NCBI RefSeq assembly: GCF_024758505.1 | Contig: NZ_CP077970.1 | Coordinates: 3,720,001-3,784,000 of the forward strand | DNA length: 64,000 bases | From: Bradyrhizobium arachidis | GTDB taxonomy: Bacteria; Pseudomonadota; Alphaproteobacteria; Rhizobiales; Xanthobacteraceae | Direction: 5' to 3' | Part shown: piece by piece, positions 1-9,982 of the stretch | Layout of the letters: every line of letters begins with the position of its first letter | How positions within the stretch are numbered: position 1 is the first letter of the stretch | Translations under genes and position numbers: made by a program | The notes under the pieces: generated by a model | What the model was told of the DNA's origin: nothing | What the model saw: the letters and a program-made list of their open reading frames with translations, nothing else | Databases searched by the model: none

Positions 1-1
1 C

Positions 2-685
2 GGAGACGGAACCAATTTTGCCGAGACCTGGGTCATTGCCGACGGCGGCGCGGGTCCCCAGCGCGTAGCCGCGGTTGGTCTGTATGGCGACGACTTGCGC
101 ATTGGCTACGGATCGATGGGCGGCTGGCAGCCATTTGGGCCGCTGCGCACCATCACCCGGGCCGAGGGAAACATCCTCTATGAGCTGGACGGGGGGTCAG
201 CGCTCGATCTCTATAAATCGTACCTAGGCCCGCACGCCGACCAGTTGCCAAGCTCAGCCTTGCTCTTTCCAATCCTGGTTACCGAGGCAAAGGGCGGCCA
301 AGGTGTCGTCCGGACAGTCCTGTCCGTGGACGAGCAGAACAAGTCGATGACGTTCGCAGGCGACATCCCACAGGGTGGAACGGCACAGTTGATGAAGACC
401 AACGTTGACGATCTGGTCGACGGCGCAACGGCCGCCGCCAAGGCCAGCCTCAGCGGGCTGGGCGACAGGCGACCAGATCTGGCAATTCTAGTGAGCTGTG
501 TCGGTCGCAAGCTTGTGATGAAGCAGCGCACCGAAGAGGAAATCGAGGCAATCCGAGATGTCTTTGGAAGGGATACGAAGATTTCCGGCTTCTACTCGTA
601 CGGCGAGCTTTCCCCCTTCATGCACGGTGGCGAGTGCCGCCTGCACAATCAAACCATGACCATCACAACTTTCGCCGAGGACTGA
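2..685 (+). CDS. FIST domain-containing sensor protein (5' end outside window)
   Basis: The frame is open from the window edge, so only the last ~227 residues are present and the true start lies upstream. Seen: a FIST C-terminal-like core, with a [13 protein letters not shown] stretch near window residue 32, an [10 protein letters not shown] segment, and a terminal part ending in [11 protein letters not shown] and the Cys-containing [14 protein letters not shown] domains are predicted small-ligand (amino-acid-like) sensors commonly encoded next to histidine kinases and cyclases. It ends 17 bases before the hybrid kinase, so it is probably the input protein of that operon. An internal TTG at 95 is unlikely to be the start because homologous-looking sequence continues upstream. 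The ligand is unknown. Confidence 0.85.
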   Translation, partial: GDGTNFAETWVIADGGAGPQRVAAVGLYGDDLRIGYGSMGGWQPFGPLRTITRAEGNILYELDGGSALDLYKSYLGPHADQLPSSALLFPILVTEAKGGQGVVRTVLSVDEQNKSMTFAGDIPQGGTAQLMKTNVDDLVDGATAAAKASLSGLGDRRPDLAILVSCVGRKLVMKQRTEEEIEAIRDVFGRDTKISGFYSYGELSPFMHGGECRLHNQTMTITTFAED

Positions 686-702
686 ACGGTCACAGGGCAC
701 CG

Positions 703-3609
703 ATGCACAGGCTGCTACGACGCCAGCTCAGAAAGCACCTCGGTGTCGAGGGAGAAGTACCGGCTGCGTTGCAGTCTTTCGTGGCAGCCGTCGATTCCGC
801 ATACACCGATTTCGATAGCGATCGGGCGATGGTCGAGCGCTCTCAGGAGCTGAGCTCGAAGGAGCTGTCGGAAGCGCACGACAAGGCTGCGCGGGCCCAG
901 ACTCGGCTGACCGACGCGCTCGAGAGCATCTCGGAAGGCTTTTTCCTGTTCGACGCAAGTGATCGCATGGTGCTGTGTAACTCGCGCTATCGCGAGCTCT
1001 ACCCGGGGCTGGCCGATCTTATGCGGCTAGGGCTGGAGTTCGAGCGTTTGATCAAGACCGTGGTCGAGCGTGGAATCGTGCCTGATGCAGCTGCACGACC
1101 TCAAGAATGGATCGAGCAAAGACTTGCTCGACATCGCAACCCCGGAGGGCCGTTTCTGCATCACCAATGGGACGGTCGCTGGATCCAGATCAGCGAGCGC
1201 AAGACTCAGGATGGCGGCACTGTAGGCGTGTTCACGGACGTGACTGAAATCAAACGGCGAGAGGAGGAGTTGGCTGCTGCGCGCGACAAGGCAACGGCGG
1301 CACAGCGCCGGCTCGTCGACGCGATCGAGAGCATCTCAGAGGGTTTCTCGCTTTACGACGCCGACGACAAGCTGGTGATATACAACCGGCGGTACCGGGA
1401 CATGCACGGCACCGGCAGCATCGATGTCGTGAAACAAGGCGTATCGTTCGAAGCGATCCTCCGCAACGCGACCGCGAGCGGCGAGATCCCCGACGCGGAG
1501 GGGCGCGTCGAGGCCTGGATCGCCGAACGTCTGGCGCGGCATCGCAATCCCAGGGGCACGCATATACAACACCGCTCCGACGGGCGCTGGATTCAGATCA
1601 ACGAGCGCAAAACCGACGACGGCGGCACGGTCGCGACTTACACCGATATCACCGACGTGAAGCAGGCCGAACAGGCGATCCAGGAGAGCGAGCAGCGGCT
1701 GCGTGTCATTGCCGAGGCCGCGCCGATGGCGGTGGCGATCGTCACCTTCGATGACGGGATCATCCGGTATGCCAATAAACGCTTCAGCGAAATGTTCGAG
1801 CTCGAAGGTTCGTCCGCCCTGGGCCTGCAAGCCAAAACCTTCTACGCAGACCCGCAGCATCGCGAGCACTTCATCGACGCGCTCACCGAGCGCGGCCATG
1901 TGGAGAGCATGGAGATGCTGCTCAAGCGGGCTGGGGGCGAGGAGTTCTGGGCGCTGATAGCGTCGCAGCGCGTCCAGTTCGAGGGGCGCCCGGCGATGAT
2001 CAACGGCCTTGCCGATATCAGCGACCGCAAGCGCATGGAAGGCGAGCTGCACAAGGCGATCTGGGCGAGCGAGCAGGCGACCCGCGCGAAGTCAAACTTC
2101 GTCGCCAGCATGAGCCACGAGCTGCGCACGCCCTTGAATGCGATCATCGGCTACAGCGAGATACTGTTCGAGGACGCCCAGAGCGCCGGGCGCGAATCGG
2201 AAATGGCGGACCTGCGCAAGATCCAGGATGCCGGCAAGCATCTGCTCGGCCTGATCGACAACATCCTCGATCTTTCCAAGATCGAGGCCGGCAAGATGAC
2301 GCTCTATCTTGAGACCTTCGAGCTGCGGCCCATGATTGATAGCGTCGCAGCGACCATCACCCCGCTCGCCAGGAAGAATGGCAACGCGCTCGTGGTGAAC
2401 TGCGCCGACGAGGTCGGCACGATGCACAGCGATCTGACCAAGGTGCGGCAGACCCTGTTCAACCTTCTCAGCAATGCCTGCAAGTTCACACGGAACGGGA
2501 CGATCACGCTGACCGTGCTCCGTGATATGGACGAAGCCCTCGACTGGGTCGAGTTCCAGGTGCGCGATACCGGTATCGGCATGACGCCAGATCAGCAGGC
2601 TAAGGTGTTCGAGGCCTTCACCCAGGCCGATGCCTCCACGACCCGCGCCTACGGCGGCACCGGGTTGGGCCTCGCCATCACCAAGAGCTTCTGCCGGCTG
2701 ATGGGCGGCGATGTGACGCTGATCAGCGCGGCCGGTAAGGGGACGACCTTCGTGGTTCGCCTGCCGGCGGTGACGCGCGCTGCATCGGACGCCGCGGGCT
2801 TGGCGGCAGAGAAGCGTTCCGAGCGTCCGCAGGTCGCCGAGCCCGAGCGTGCGCCGATCGTTCTCGTAGTCGACGATGATCCCAACGCGCGGGAGCTGCT
2901 GCGCCGACACCTGCAACGCGGTGGTTACGCCGTTCGCTTGGCTGCCAATGGCGAAGAGGCGATGAAGCTCGCCCGCACGCTGCGGCCCGATGTTGTCACG
3001 CTCGACGCTCTGATGCCGCACATGGATGGCTGGGCCGTACTCAGCGCCATGAAGGAAGATGCCGGACTCGCCGAAATTCCCGTGATCATGGTTACGATCG
3101 TAGATAACCAGGGCATTGGCTTCTCGCTCGGCGCCGCCGACTACCTGGTGAAGCCGATCGATCGCGACAGACTGGTTCGTGCAGTGGACAAGTGCTGCCC
3201 GAGGGGCGCGGCACGGCAGGTGCTGATAGTCGAGGATGACGCTCCGACCAGTGAGCTGATGGGGCGCGCCTTGCGGCAGATCGATTGCACGGTCACTCTA
3301 GCAGAGAATGGTCGGGTTGGTCTCGAGTGTTTGAGGGAGGCTTTACCTGACGCAATTCTGCTCGATCTCATGATGCCCGAAATGGATGGGTTCGAGTTCA
3401 TCGCGCGGCTGCGCGCTGAATCCCGCTGGCGGCGCATCCCGGTCATCGTCGTCACCGCAAAGACACTGACCGCTGAGGATCGCGCGCGCCTCAACGGCCA
3501 GGTACAGCATTTGGTGCACAAGGGCGAATATAGTGGCAAGGCTGTGCTGGCGGCGCTCGACGAGCTGGTACCCCGGCACGTCCGGCGCGCGAGTCCGGAT
3601 CGGCCATGA
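703..3609 (+). CDS. PAS-containing hybrid sensor histidine kinase with two receiver domains
   Basis: A 968-residue protein from ATG 703, chosen over an upstream start at 634 because it avoids overlap with the FIST gene. Order seen: coiled-coil-like N-terminus (~35-65); two near-duplicate PAS modules (~70-180, ~200-305), each with a WIQI-ER motif; a third PAS (~320-440); HisKA with [13 protein letters not shown] (His472); an ATPase domain with [15 protein letters not shown] and GGTGLGL; then two receivers with phosphoacceptors near Asp768 and Asp888. No membrane segments are visible, so it is probably cytosolic. Known for the family: autophosphorylation followed by phosphorelay. Its stop overlaps the next start (ATGA), so the downstream cyclase is translationally coupled and is the likely output partner. 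Confidence 0.92.
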   Translation: MHRLLRRQLRKHLGVEGEVPAALQSFVAAVDSAYTDFDSDRAMVERSQELSSKELSEAHDKAARAQTRLTDALESISEGFFLFDASDRMVLCNSRYRELYPGLADLMRLGLEFERLIKTVVERGIVPDAAARPQEWIEQRLARHRNPGGPFLHHQWDGRWIQISERKTQDGGTVGVFTDVTEIKRREEELAAARDKATAAQRRLVDAIESISEGFSLYDADDKLVIYNRRYRDMHGTGSIDVVKQGVSFEAILRNATASGEIPDAEGRVEAWIAERLARHRNPRGTHIQHRSDGRWIQINERKTDDGGTVATYTDITDVKQAEQAIQESEQRLRVIAEAAPMAVAIVTFDDGIIRYANKRFSEMFELEGSSALGLQAKTFYADPQHREHFIDALTERGHVESMEMLLKRAGGEEFWALIASQRVQFEGRPAMINGLADISDRKRMEGELHKAIWASEQATRAKSNFVASMSHELRTPLNAIIGYSEILFEDAQSAGRESEMADLRKIQDAGKHLLGLIDNILDLSKIEAGKMTLYLETFELRPMIDSVAATITPLARKNGNALVVNCADEVGTMHSDLTKVRQTLFNLLSNACKFTRNGTITLTVLRDMDEALDWVEFQVRDTGIGMTPDQQAKVFEAFTQADASTTRAYGGTGLGLAITKSFCRLMGGDVTLISAAGKGTTFVVRLPAVTRAASDAAGLAAEKRSERPQVAEPERAPIVLVVDDDPNARELLRRHLQRGGYAVRLAANGEEAMKLARTLRPDVVTLDALMPHMDGWAVLSAMKEDAGLAEIPVIMVTIVDNQGIGFSLGAADYLVKPIDRDRLVRAVDKCCPRGAARQVLIVEDDAPTSELMGRALRQIDCTVTLAENGRVGLECLREALPDAILLDLMMPEMDGFEFIARLRAESRWRRIPVIVVTAKTLTAEDRARLNGQVQHLVHKGEYSGKAVLAALDELVPRHVRRASPDRP

Positions 3610-5195
3610 GCATCGTTGACACCGACAGCGTGCGCGCCGGGCGCATCCAGCTGGCCCACCTTCGCCAGGAACTGTTGTCCCCGGTCAACGCCTTGCTCGG
3701 CTATGCAGAGATCGTGCACGAGGAGGCGTCGCGGAAGGGGAGCCCGGACGTCCTCCCCGATCTGAACCGTATCCTCGCCGCTGCCCGGGATCTCGCCGGC
3801 AAGGTCGACCGGATGGTGGAGGGCGATCGCGCCAAGAGCCCGCCTGGCTCAGCCGCCGCCACGCAAGAGCAGGAGCTGCGTCACGAATTGCGCACGCCGC
3901 TCAACGCGATCAAGGGCTATGGCGAGATGCTGCGCGAGGATGTAGCTGATTTATCAAGCAGCTCACTGCGTGCAGATCTCGACCGCCTGCTGGTGGCGGC
4001 CACCGACTTGCTGCTGCGTCTTGATCGCATCGTGCGATTCTCGGTCGATGTCGAGGAGACGCGTTTGGCCTCCGATCGGACCGGTGCGGTCATTGTTAGC
4101 GACTTGATGCGCAGCCTCGGGCCAATCCAGCATGAGCCGAATACTGTCAGCGAAACCGGCTCCATTCTCGTCGTGGATGATATCGAGGCCAACCGCGATC
4201 TCCTGTCGCGCCGACTGATCCGCGAAGGCCACCGCGTCGCTTCTGTGGCCAGCGGTCAACAGGCGCTGCAGGCGCTCGCCGACGATGAGTTCGACCTCGT
4301 CCTGCTTGATTTGATGATGCCCGATATCAACGGGTTTGAGGTGCTCGTGCGCATGAAGGCCGACGAGCGGCTGCGCCGCATCCCGGTTATCATGATCACG
4401 GCCCTGGCTGAGACCGAGAGCGCCGTCCGCTGCATCGAGGCCGGGGCCGAGGATTATCTGCCGAAGCCGTTCGATCCGGTCCTGCTGCGCGCGCGGATCA
4501 ATGCTTGCCTGCACAAGAAGCGCTGGCGCGACCGCGAGCAGAAGTACCTTCGCCGCATCGAGGATGAGACCGCCAAATTCGAGCGGCTGCTGTTGACCAT
4601 CCTGCCAAGGAAAGTGATAGGCCGCCTGAACCAGGGCGAAGCCATGATCGCCGACCGCTTCGAGGGTGTGAGCGTTCTGTTCGCCGATCTGGTGGGCTTC
4701 ACCGAGCACTCGGCACGGGTCACGCCTGCAGCGATGGTCGAGTATCTGAACCGGCTGTTCTCGGAGTTCGATGCGCTTGCCCGCGAGCTCGGTGTCGAGA
4801 AGATCAAGACCATCGGCGATGCCTACATGGCCGTCGCCGGCTTGCCCGACCCGAACCCCGATCCGGTCGCAGCGATCGCGACAATGGCGCTCGGCATGAT
4901 TGACCGGCTAGGCATCGTCAACGACCATTTCGGCTGGCCGTTGCAAATCCGGATCGGCATACATTCCGGTCCTGTGGTCGCCGGCATCATCGGCGAGCAC
5001 CGCTTCATCTACGACGTGTGGGGAGATACCGTAAATGTCGCCAGCCGGCTCGAGGCCTATTCTCTACCCAATCGAATCCATGTGTCCCAGGATATAGCCT
5101 GCCACCTCGTCGGTCCCTTCGCGCTGGAGCCACGCGGCAGCGTTGAGGTGAAGGGCAAAGGCAAACTGGAGACGTTTTTCTTGAGTCGGATCTAG
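3606..5195 (+). CDS. HisKA-like/receiver/class III adenylate cyclase fusion
   Basis: 529 residues, starting in an ATGA overlap with the hybrid kinase. Seen: two tandem HisKA-like dimerisation segments with no ATPase domain. The first has Gln21 where the His would be ([12 protein letters not shown]); the second keeps His93 ([11 protein letters not shown]). A receiver follows with phosphoacceptor Asp235 and a PKPF motif, then a class III cyclase domain from ~340. Catalytic landmarks are Asp361 (FADLVGFT), Lys401 and Asp405 (KIKTIGD), Asp470 (DVWGD), Asn477 and Arg481. The Lys/Asp pair is the usual adenine-selecting set, so cAMP is the expected product. Inference: the kinase phosphorylates the receiver (possibly His93 too) and thereby tunes cyclase activity. 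Confidence 0.9.
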   Translation: MSIVDTDSVRAGRIQLAHLRQELLSPVNALLGYAEIVHEEASRKGSPDVLPDLNRILAAARDLAGKVDRMVEGDRAKSPPGSAAATQEQELRHELRTPLNAIKGYGEMLREDVADLSSSSLRADLDRLLVAATDLLLRLDRIVRFSVDVEETRLASDRTGAVIVSDLMRSLGPIQHEPNTVSETGSILVVDDIEANRDLLSRRLIREGHRVASVASGQQALQALADDEFDLVLLDLMMPDINGFEVLVRMKADERLRRIPVIMITALAETESAVRCIEAGAEDYLPKPFDPVLLRARINACLHKKRWRDREQKYLRRIEDETAKFERLLLTILPRKVIGRLNQGEAMIADRFEGVSVLFADLVGFTEHSARVTPAAMVEYLNRLFSEFDALARELGVEKIKTIGDAYMAVAGLPDPNPDPVAAIATMALGMIDRLGIVNDHFGWPLQIRIGIHSGPVVAGIIGEHRFIYDVWGDTVNVASRLEAYSLPNRIHVSQDIACHLVGPFALEPRGSVEVKGKGKLETFFLSRI

Positions 5196-5463
5196 ATGCG
5201 CGTCCCCCCGCGCCGGCGCCGGCAGGCTTGCTCCTTCAGAAGGTGCTGATCTTTTCAGGCAAATAGCGAGCACTTGGTGAACACAGGGCTCACCGGCCGA
5301 TGATGGTGATCGCAATCGGGTCCCGCGTCACCGGTTATTTGGTCTCGCGTCGGCTTTGGGCCCGCATGCGGGCATCCGCGCGTTGCCCGGTCTTGGTCCG
5401 CTCACGGCCCGAAGGCGGACAGTCCCGGACTCATGAGTGTACGCCCTGGTCGGCCCAATCAGG

Positions 5464-6330
5464 TCACGACTTCACGCGCTCGATCAGCTCCATGGCGCCG
5501 GCGGGAGCGCGCACCTTGCCCTCGTGGATGACATAGGCGAACACGTCGCGCGGCTCCTTCTTGGGCTTCGCCTTGTCGACCTTCGGCAGGTCGTCGGGTT
5601 CACTTCCCGCTGCCCAGGCCTGAAACCGCTTGCCCCAGGCGTCGAGCTCCTTCGGCGGATAGCAGGTCTTCAGCTCGTCATTGCCCTTCTGCAGCCGTGC
5701 ATAGACGAAGTCGCTGGCGACATCTGATATTGCCGGATATTTGCCGTGCTCGGCAAACACCACCGGCGTCTCGAACTCCCGTATCAGCGCCACGAAATCA
5801 GGCGTGCAAAAGCTGTCATGGCGCACCTCGACGACGTGGCGCAACGCGCGGCCGTCGATCTTGCGCGGCAGCAGTTCCAGGAATTTGCCAAAGTCGGCGC
5901 CGTCGAACTTCTTGGTCGGCGCGAATTGCCAGAGCACGGGTCCGAGCCGGTCGCGCAATTCCAGCACGCCGGAATCGTAGAAACGCTTGATGGAGTCGCC
6001 GGCTTCCGCGAGCACGCGACGGTTGGTGGCAAAGCGCGGTCCCTTGACGGAGAAGACGAACCCGTCGGGCACCTCGCTTGCCCATTTGCGAAAGCTCTCC
6101 GGCTTCTGCGAGCCGTAATAGGTGCCGTTGATTTCGATCGAGGTCAGCTTTGAAGCCGCATACGACAGCTCCTTGGCCTGCGTGAGCTTCTCCGGATAGA
6201 ACACGCCGCGCCAGGGCTCAAACGTCCAGCCCCCGATGCCGATATAGATGTTGCCGGATATTGCAGTCGCGGTTTTTGCTTTGGCCACGGGAGGATCTCG
6301 CGCGAGGGGGAGGGGCTTCATCCTATTCAA
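5464..6330 (-). CDS. DUF72 (YecE-like) family protein
   Basis: 288 residues. Seen: the DUF72 pattern of a TIM-barrel-like fold, with GIGGWTFEPWRGVFYP (~31), LTSIEINGTYYGSQKPESFRKWASEVP (~62-88), FVFSVKGPRFATNRR and the VEVRHDSF strand (~165). The biochemical function of this widespread family is unknown, so none is assigned. It has an extended N-terminus (RDPPVAKAKTATA) before the conserved core, and Met4 could be the actual start; no strong ribosome site separates the two. It converges with the cyclase operon across ~270 bases in which no gene is seen. Confidence 0.85.
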   Translation of the reverse strand: MNRMKPLPLARDPPVAKAKTATAISGNIYIGIGGWTFEPWRGVFYPEKLTQAKELSYAASKLTSIEINGTYYGSQKPESFRKWASEVPDGFVFSVKGPRFATNRRVLAEAGDSIKRFYDSGVLELRDRLGPVLWQFAPTKKFDGADFGKFLELLPRKIDGRALRHVVEVRHDSFCTPDFVALIREFETPVVFAEHGKYPAISDVASDFVYARLQKGNDELKTCYPPKELDAWGKRFQAWAAGSEPDDLPKVDKAKPKKEPRDVFAYVIHEGKVRAPAGAMELIERVKS

Positions 6331-6402
6331 ACGAGAAGTGATTGGCCAGTTGCGACGTCCCGTCTAAGCTGCACAGTGGGACCGCGAAAAAAGGAGAACA
6401 AG

Positions 6403-6762
6403 ATGCGGATGCTGATCGCAGCTGTTCTGGTCATGATGACATCTGCCGCCATCGCCGATGACGATGATGCGGGCGCGCAGAAGCTGGCGATGCAGGGCAG
6501 GGACTATTATTGGAAGTGCCTGGCGCGGGAATATTCGCGCGACAGCAACCAGGGCCTCTCGGAGCAGGATTTTTCCCGCTCGGTCGCCAGCGCCTGTCCC
6601 TCGGAGCGACAGAATTACCGGGTGACGCTGCTCGATTATCTGACGACGCAGTATCCGAACATCGATTCCAGCGCGCATCTCGCCACCGCGAACAGGGCGG
6701 TCGAATCGGCGCAGAAGGACGTCGTGACGGCTTACGTGAAGCACAGGCCGCCGACGCGATAA
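6403..6762 (+). CDS. Small exported hypothetical protein
   Basis: 119 residues. ATG 6403 is preferred over an upstream in-frame start because a good ribosome site (AAGGAG) lies 7-12 bases before it and it begins directly with a signal peptide (MRMLIAAVLVMMTSAAIA, cleavage near residue 18). The mature part is acidic at its start (DDDD) and then largely helical-looking, with two Cys (in YWKCLA and SACPSE) that could form a disulfide in the periplasm. Family not recognised. It stands alone between DUF72 and another small membrane protein gene. Confidence 0.7.
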   Translation: MRMLIAAVLVMMTSAAIADDDDAGAQKLAMQGRDYYWKCLAREYSRDSNQGLSEQDFSRSVASACPSERQNYRVTLLDYLTTQYPNIDSSAHLATANRAVESAQKDVVTAYVKHRPPTR

Positions 6763-6859
6763 GCCATTCGCCCCCATTAACCGTCGCGGCCCCAGGCCCT
6801 TCCGGCTGCGCATTCTTCCATGGTATCACTGCCCTCACTCGGAACAGGAATAGGCCCGC

Positions 6860-7066
6860 ATGTCGTCTGAATCGGTCGGAGGCATTTTTGGTGCGATCGT
6901 CGCGGCGATCGTTCTTGCGGTTGCCATCGTTTTCGGGCCGATCGGGCAGATCGGCAAGCCGGCCAAGCCCGCGAAGGCCGAGCAGTCAGCGCCGGCCGCC
7001 GTAGCGCCTGCGCCCGCCGCGCCGGCCCCGCGCGGGCCGGTGATCCGGGAAGTTCCGAACCAGTAA
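6860..7066 (+). CDS. Small Ala/Pro-rich membrane protein
   Basis: 68 residues. Seen: one hydrophobic segment (~8-29, GGIFGAIVAAIVLAVAIVFGP) followed by a Lys/Ala then Ala/Pro-rich tail ending in RGPVIREVPNQ. This architecture suggests a single-pass inner membrane protein with a flexible periplasmic or cytosolic tail. No family recognised. A weak ribosome site (ACAGGAATAGG) lies before the ATG. Confidence is moderate because low-complexity high-GC frames can stay open by chance, but the signal-anchor pattern supports a real gene. Confidence 0.6.
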   Translation: MSSESVGGIFGAIVAAIVLAVAIVFGPIGQIGKPAKPAKAEQSAPAAVAPAPAAPAPRGPVIREVPNQ

Positions 7067-7307
7067 GGCTTGAACCACCCCCTTGCGGACGGCCGGGAGG
7101 CTCCCTATCTAACTACCAACGGCGACGTTGAGCGAAAAACTCCGGCGCTGGGACGACCTTGGAATAGCTCGGCTGCGCCGGATGTACGCGCGCCCCTGTT
7201 CCGGGGTCGTTGGCATTTTAGGGCCGCTTTTGGCGGCTTTCCCACAAAAACCCCGGCCAAAAACCCCGACTTGGCATCGCAGGACGCGGCGGATATACGC
7301 TGCCGTC

Positions 7308-8450
7308 ATGAATGAAGCGATCAGACCGGGCCCCGAAAGCCCGCAGGCCCCGCAGCCGTCTCCGCGGTCGCCCGAGCTTTCGGTGATCGTGCCCACCTTC
7401 AACGAGCGCGATAACGTCACCGTCCTCTATCGGCGGCTCGAGGCGACGCTGCAGGGCGTGGCCTGGGAAGCCATCTTCGTCGACGACAACTCGCCCGACG
7501 GCACCTTCGATGTGGTGCGGAGCCTGGCCCAGCACGACAGCCGGGTGCGCTGCATCCGCCGCATCGGCCGGCGCGGCCTGTCGGGCGCCTGCATCGAGGG
7601 CATTTTGGCCTCCAGCGCGCCCTATGCGGCTGTGATCGATGCCGACCTCCAGCACGACGAGGCGCAACTGCCAAAAATGCTCGCGCTGCTCAGGAGCGGG
7701 CAGGCGGATCTCGTCGTCGGCAGCCGCTACATCGAAGGCTACAAGAACGAAGGTTTTAACAAGCAGCGCGCGGGCGCCAGCCAGCTTGCTACCGAAGTCG
7801 CCAAGAAGGTGCTCCAGGTCGAGATCGCCGATCCCATGAGCGGCTTCTTCATGATCCGCACCGACCGTTTCGGGGAGCTGGCGCCAAAACTCTCCGTCCA
7901 TGGCTTCAAGATTTTGCTCGATGTCGTCGCCAGCGCCCATGGCGGCCTTCGCGCGGTGGAAATTCCCTACACGTTCGGCGAACGCCAGCATGGCGAGAGC
8001 AAGCTCGACTCCATGGTCGCGCTGGACTTTCTCGGCCTGGTGCTCGCAAAACTCACCAACGACGCGGTGTCGCTGCGCTTCCTGTTGTTTGCGATGGTCG
8101 GCTCGATCGGCCTCGTGGTGCACCTCACGACGCTGTTCATCTCGCTGGAGGTATTCAAGGAGCCGTTCGCGGAGGCGCAGGCTGCCGGCGCGCTCGTCGC
8201 CATGACCAGCAATTTCATTCTCAACAACTTCCTCACCTATCGCGATCAGCGGCTGAAGGGGTTTGCGATCCTCCGCGGCCTCATCGCCTTCTACATCGTC
8301 TGCAGCGTCGGCCTGTTCGCCAATGTCGGCGTTGCCTTCTCGGTCTACGACCAGGAGCCGATCTGGTGGCTTGCCGGCATGGCCGGCGCGTTGATGGGCG
8401 TGGTGTGGAACTACGCGATGTCCGGACTGTTCGTCTGGCGCAAGCGATAG
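7308..8450 (+). CDS. GT2 polyprenyl-phosphate glycosyltransferase fused to a GtrA-like membrane domain
   Basis: 380 residues from ATG 7308 (an open frame extends upstream but lacks conserved sequence). Seen: a family 2 glycosyltransferase domain (~22-240) with LSVIVPTFNERDNV, FVDDNSPDGT and the DAD motif in VIDADLQHDE; then a GtrA-like domain (~255-378) of about four hydrophobic helices (FLLFAMVGSIGLVVHLTTLF, LVAMTSNFILNNFLTYRDQ). This is the dolichyl-phosphate-mannose-synthase-like type that moves a sugar from a nucleotide donor to undecaprenyl phosphate. It is 18 bases upstream of a PMT/ArnT-like transferase, the expected user of such a lipid-linked sugar. The sugar cannot be told from sequence. 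Confidence 0.9.
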   Translation: MNEAIRPGPESPQAPQPSPRSPELSVIVPTFNERDNVTVLYRRLEATLQGVAWEAIFVDDNSPDGTFDVVRSLAQHDSRVRCIRRIGRRGLSGACIEGILASSAPYAAVIDADLQHDEAQLPKMLALLRSGQADLVVGSRYIEGYKNEGFNKQRAGASQLATEVAKKVLQVEIADPMSGFFMIRTDRFGELAPKLSVHGFKILLDVVASAHGGLRAVEIPYTFGERQHGESKLDSMVALDFLGLVLAKLTNDAVSLRFLLFAMVGSIGLVVHLTTLFISLEVFKEPFAEAQAAGALVAMTSNFILNNFLTYRDQRLKGFAILRGLIAFYIVCSVGLFANVGVAFSVYDQEPIWWLAGMAGALMGVVWNYAMSGLFVWRKR

Positions 8451-8468
8451 TGCGCCGAGGGACCTGAT

Positions 8469-9974
8469 ATGGGTGGGGCTGACGCGCGGATCGTCCGCAA
8501 CACCGCGCTCACGATCCTCGCGCTGGTTGGCTTGCGGCTCGTTGCGGCCGCCTACACGCCGATCACCTTCGACGAAGCCTACTACTGGATGTGGTCGAAC
8601 AACCTCGCCGGGGGCTATTACGACCACCCGCCGATGGTGGCCTACGTCATTCGCGCCGGCACCCTGATTGGAGGCGATACCGAGTTCGGCGTTCGCCTGG
8701 TCTCGATCCTGCTCGCGCTGCCCATGAGCTATGCGGTGTACCGCGCGGCCGCGATCCTGTTCGGCGGCGCGCGCGTCGCGGCGACCGCCGCGATCCTGCT
8801 CAACGTCACGCTGATGGCGGCAGTCGGCACGCTCATCGTCACGCCCGATTCGCCGCTGCTGGTGGCCTCGAGCTTCGTGCTGTTGTTCCTGGCGAAGGTT
8901 CTTGAGACGGGTCGCGGTGCCTGGTGGCTCGCGGTCGGCGCCGCCGTCGGGCTCGCGCTGCTGTCAAAGTATACCGCGCTGTTCTTCGGCGTTGCGATCC
9001 TGATCTGGCTCATCGCCGTGCCAAAGCTGCGGCGCTGGTTCCTCTCGCCATGGCCCTATCTAGGCGGCATCGTCGCCCTTGCGGTCTTCTCTCCGGTGAT
9101 CCTGTGGAACGCAGACCATCAATGGGTCTCGTTCCTGAAGCAGTTCGGCCGCGCGCGGATCGAGGATTTTCGTCCCGTCTTCATCGCCGAGCTGATTCCA
9201 ACCCAGATCGCGTTCGCAACGCCCTTGGTCTTCATCCTCGGCGTCATGGGGCTTCATGCGCTGCTCTGGCGCAAGGTCGGCGCCTCGGCCTCGCGCGTGC
9301 TGATCAACACGATGGTCTGGGTCATCGTTGGCTATTTCGTCTGGCACTCCTTGCACGCCCGGGTCGAAGCCAACTGGTTCGCGCCGATCTATCCGGCCTT
9401 CGTGGTCGCAGCCGCAGCGGCCGCCAACATCGCGCAATGGAAGCCGCGCGAGCGGCGTACCGTCGACTTCTGCCTGCGCTGGGCCGCGCCGGTCGGCATC
9501 GTGATGTTCGCGGCGCTCATCGTGCAGGCGAATACCGGCGTGCTGTCGGGCTATCGCCGCGACGCCACCGTGCGCAGCGTCGGCGTCGGCTGGCGCGAGC
9601 TTGCCAATGAGATCGAGGCGGTGCGCGCGCGGACCGGCGCGACCTGCATTCTGGCGCCGGATTACGGTACGACGTCCTGGCTTGCGTTCTACCTGCCGCG
9701 CGGTACTTGCGTGCAACAGCAATCCCAGCGCATCCGCTGGATCAACATGCCCGAGCCGGATCCGAAACTGCTCGCCGGCAAGGCGCTCTATGTCGACGAG
9801 CTGCGTGCCGACGGACGTCCGTTCCTCAACGATATCTTCTGGCAGGTGAGCCGCGTCGCCGAATTGACGCGCAAGCGCGGACCGCTCGTCATCGAGACCT
9901 ACAGCATCGATCTGCTCGAGGGCGCCAAGCGTGACGTTCTGGACCGTTCGCCGCCGCCGGAACTGCAGAAGTAA
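8469..9974 (+). CDS. PMT/ArnT-like (GT39/GT83-type) membrane glycosyltransferase
   Basis: 501 residues. Seen: N-terminal membrane helix followed by the acidic periplasmic loop motif FDEAYYWMWSNNLAGGYYDHPPMVAYVIR (~34-62), in which the DE pair is the family's catalytic/metal site; about ten hydrophobic helices; a C-terminal soluble periplasmic part (~370-501). Family role: transfer of a sugar from a polyprenyl-phosphate donor to lipid A, glycan or protein on the outer face of the inner membrane. Operon partner of the preceding GT2-GtrA enzyme. The acceptor is unknown. Confidence 0.88.
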   Translation: MGGADARIVRNTALTILALVGLRLVAAAYTPITFDEAYYWMWSNNLAGGYYDHPPMVAYVIRAGTLIGGDTEFGVRLVSILLALPMSYAVYRAAAILFGGARVAATAAILLNVTLMAAVGTLIVTPDSPLLVASSFVLLFLAKVLETGRGAWWLAVGAAVGLALLSKYTALFFGVAILIWLIAVPKLRRWFLSPWPYLGGIVALAVFSPVILWNADHQWVSFLKQFGRARIEDFRPVFIAELIPTQIAFATPLVFILGVMGLHALLWRKVGASASRVLINTMVWVIVGYFVWHSLHARVEANWFAPIYPAFVVAAAAAANIAQWKPRERRTVDFCLRWAAPVGIVMFAALIVQANTGVLSGYRRDATVRSVGVGWRELANEIEAVRARTGATCILAPDYGTTSWLAFYLPRGTCVQQQSQRIRWINMPEPDPKLLAGKALYVDELRADGRPFLNDIFWQVSRVAELTRKRGPLVIETYSIDLLEGAKRDVLDRSPPPELQK

Positions 9975-9982
9975 GCGATCCG

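Noticed and set aside
7218..8627. Long minus-strand open frame (469 codons) opposite the GT2 gene
   Set aside because: Antisense shadow of a high-GC gene; composition is His/Arg/Glu-rich without any family motif, while the plus-strand frame has clear GT2 motifs.
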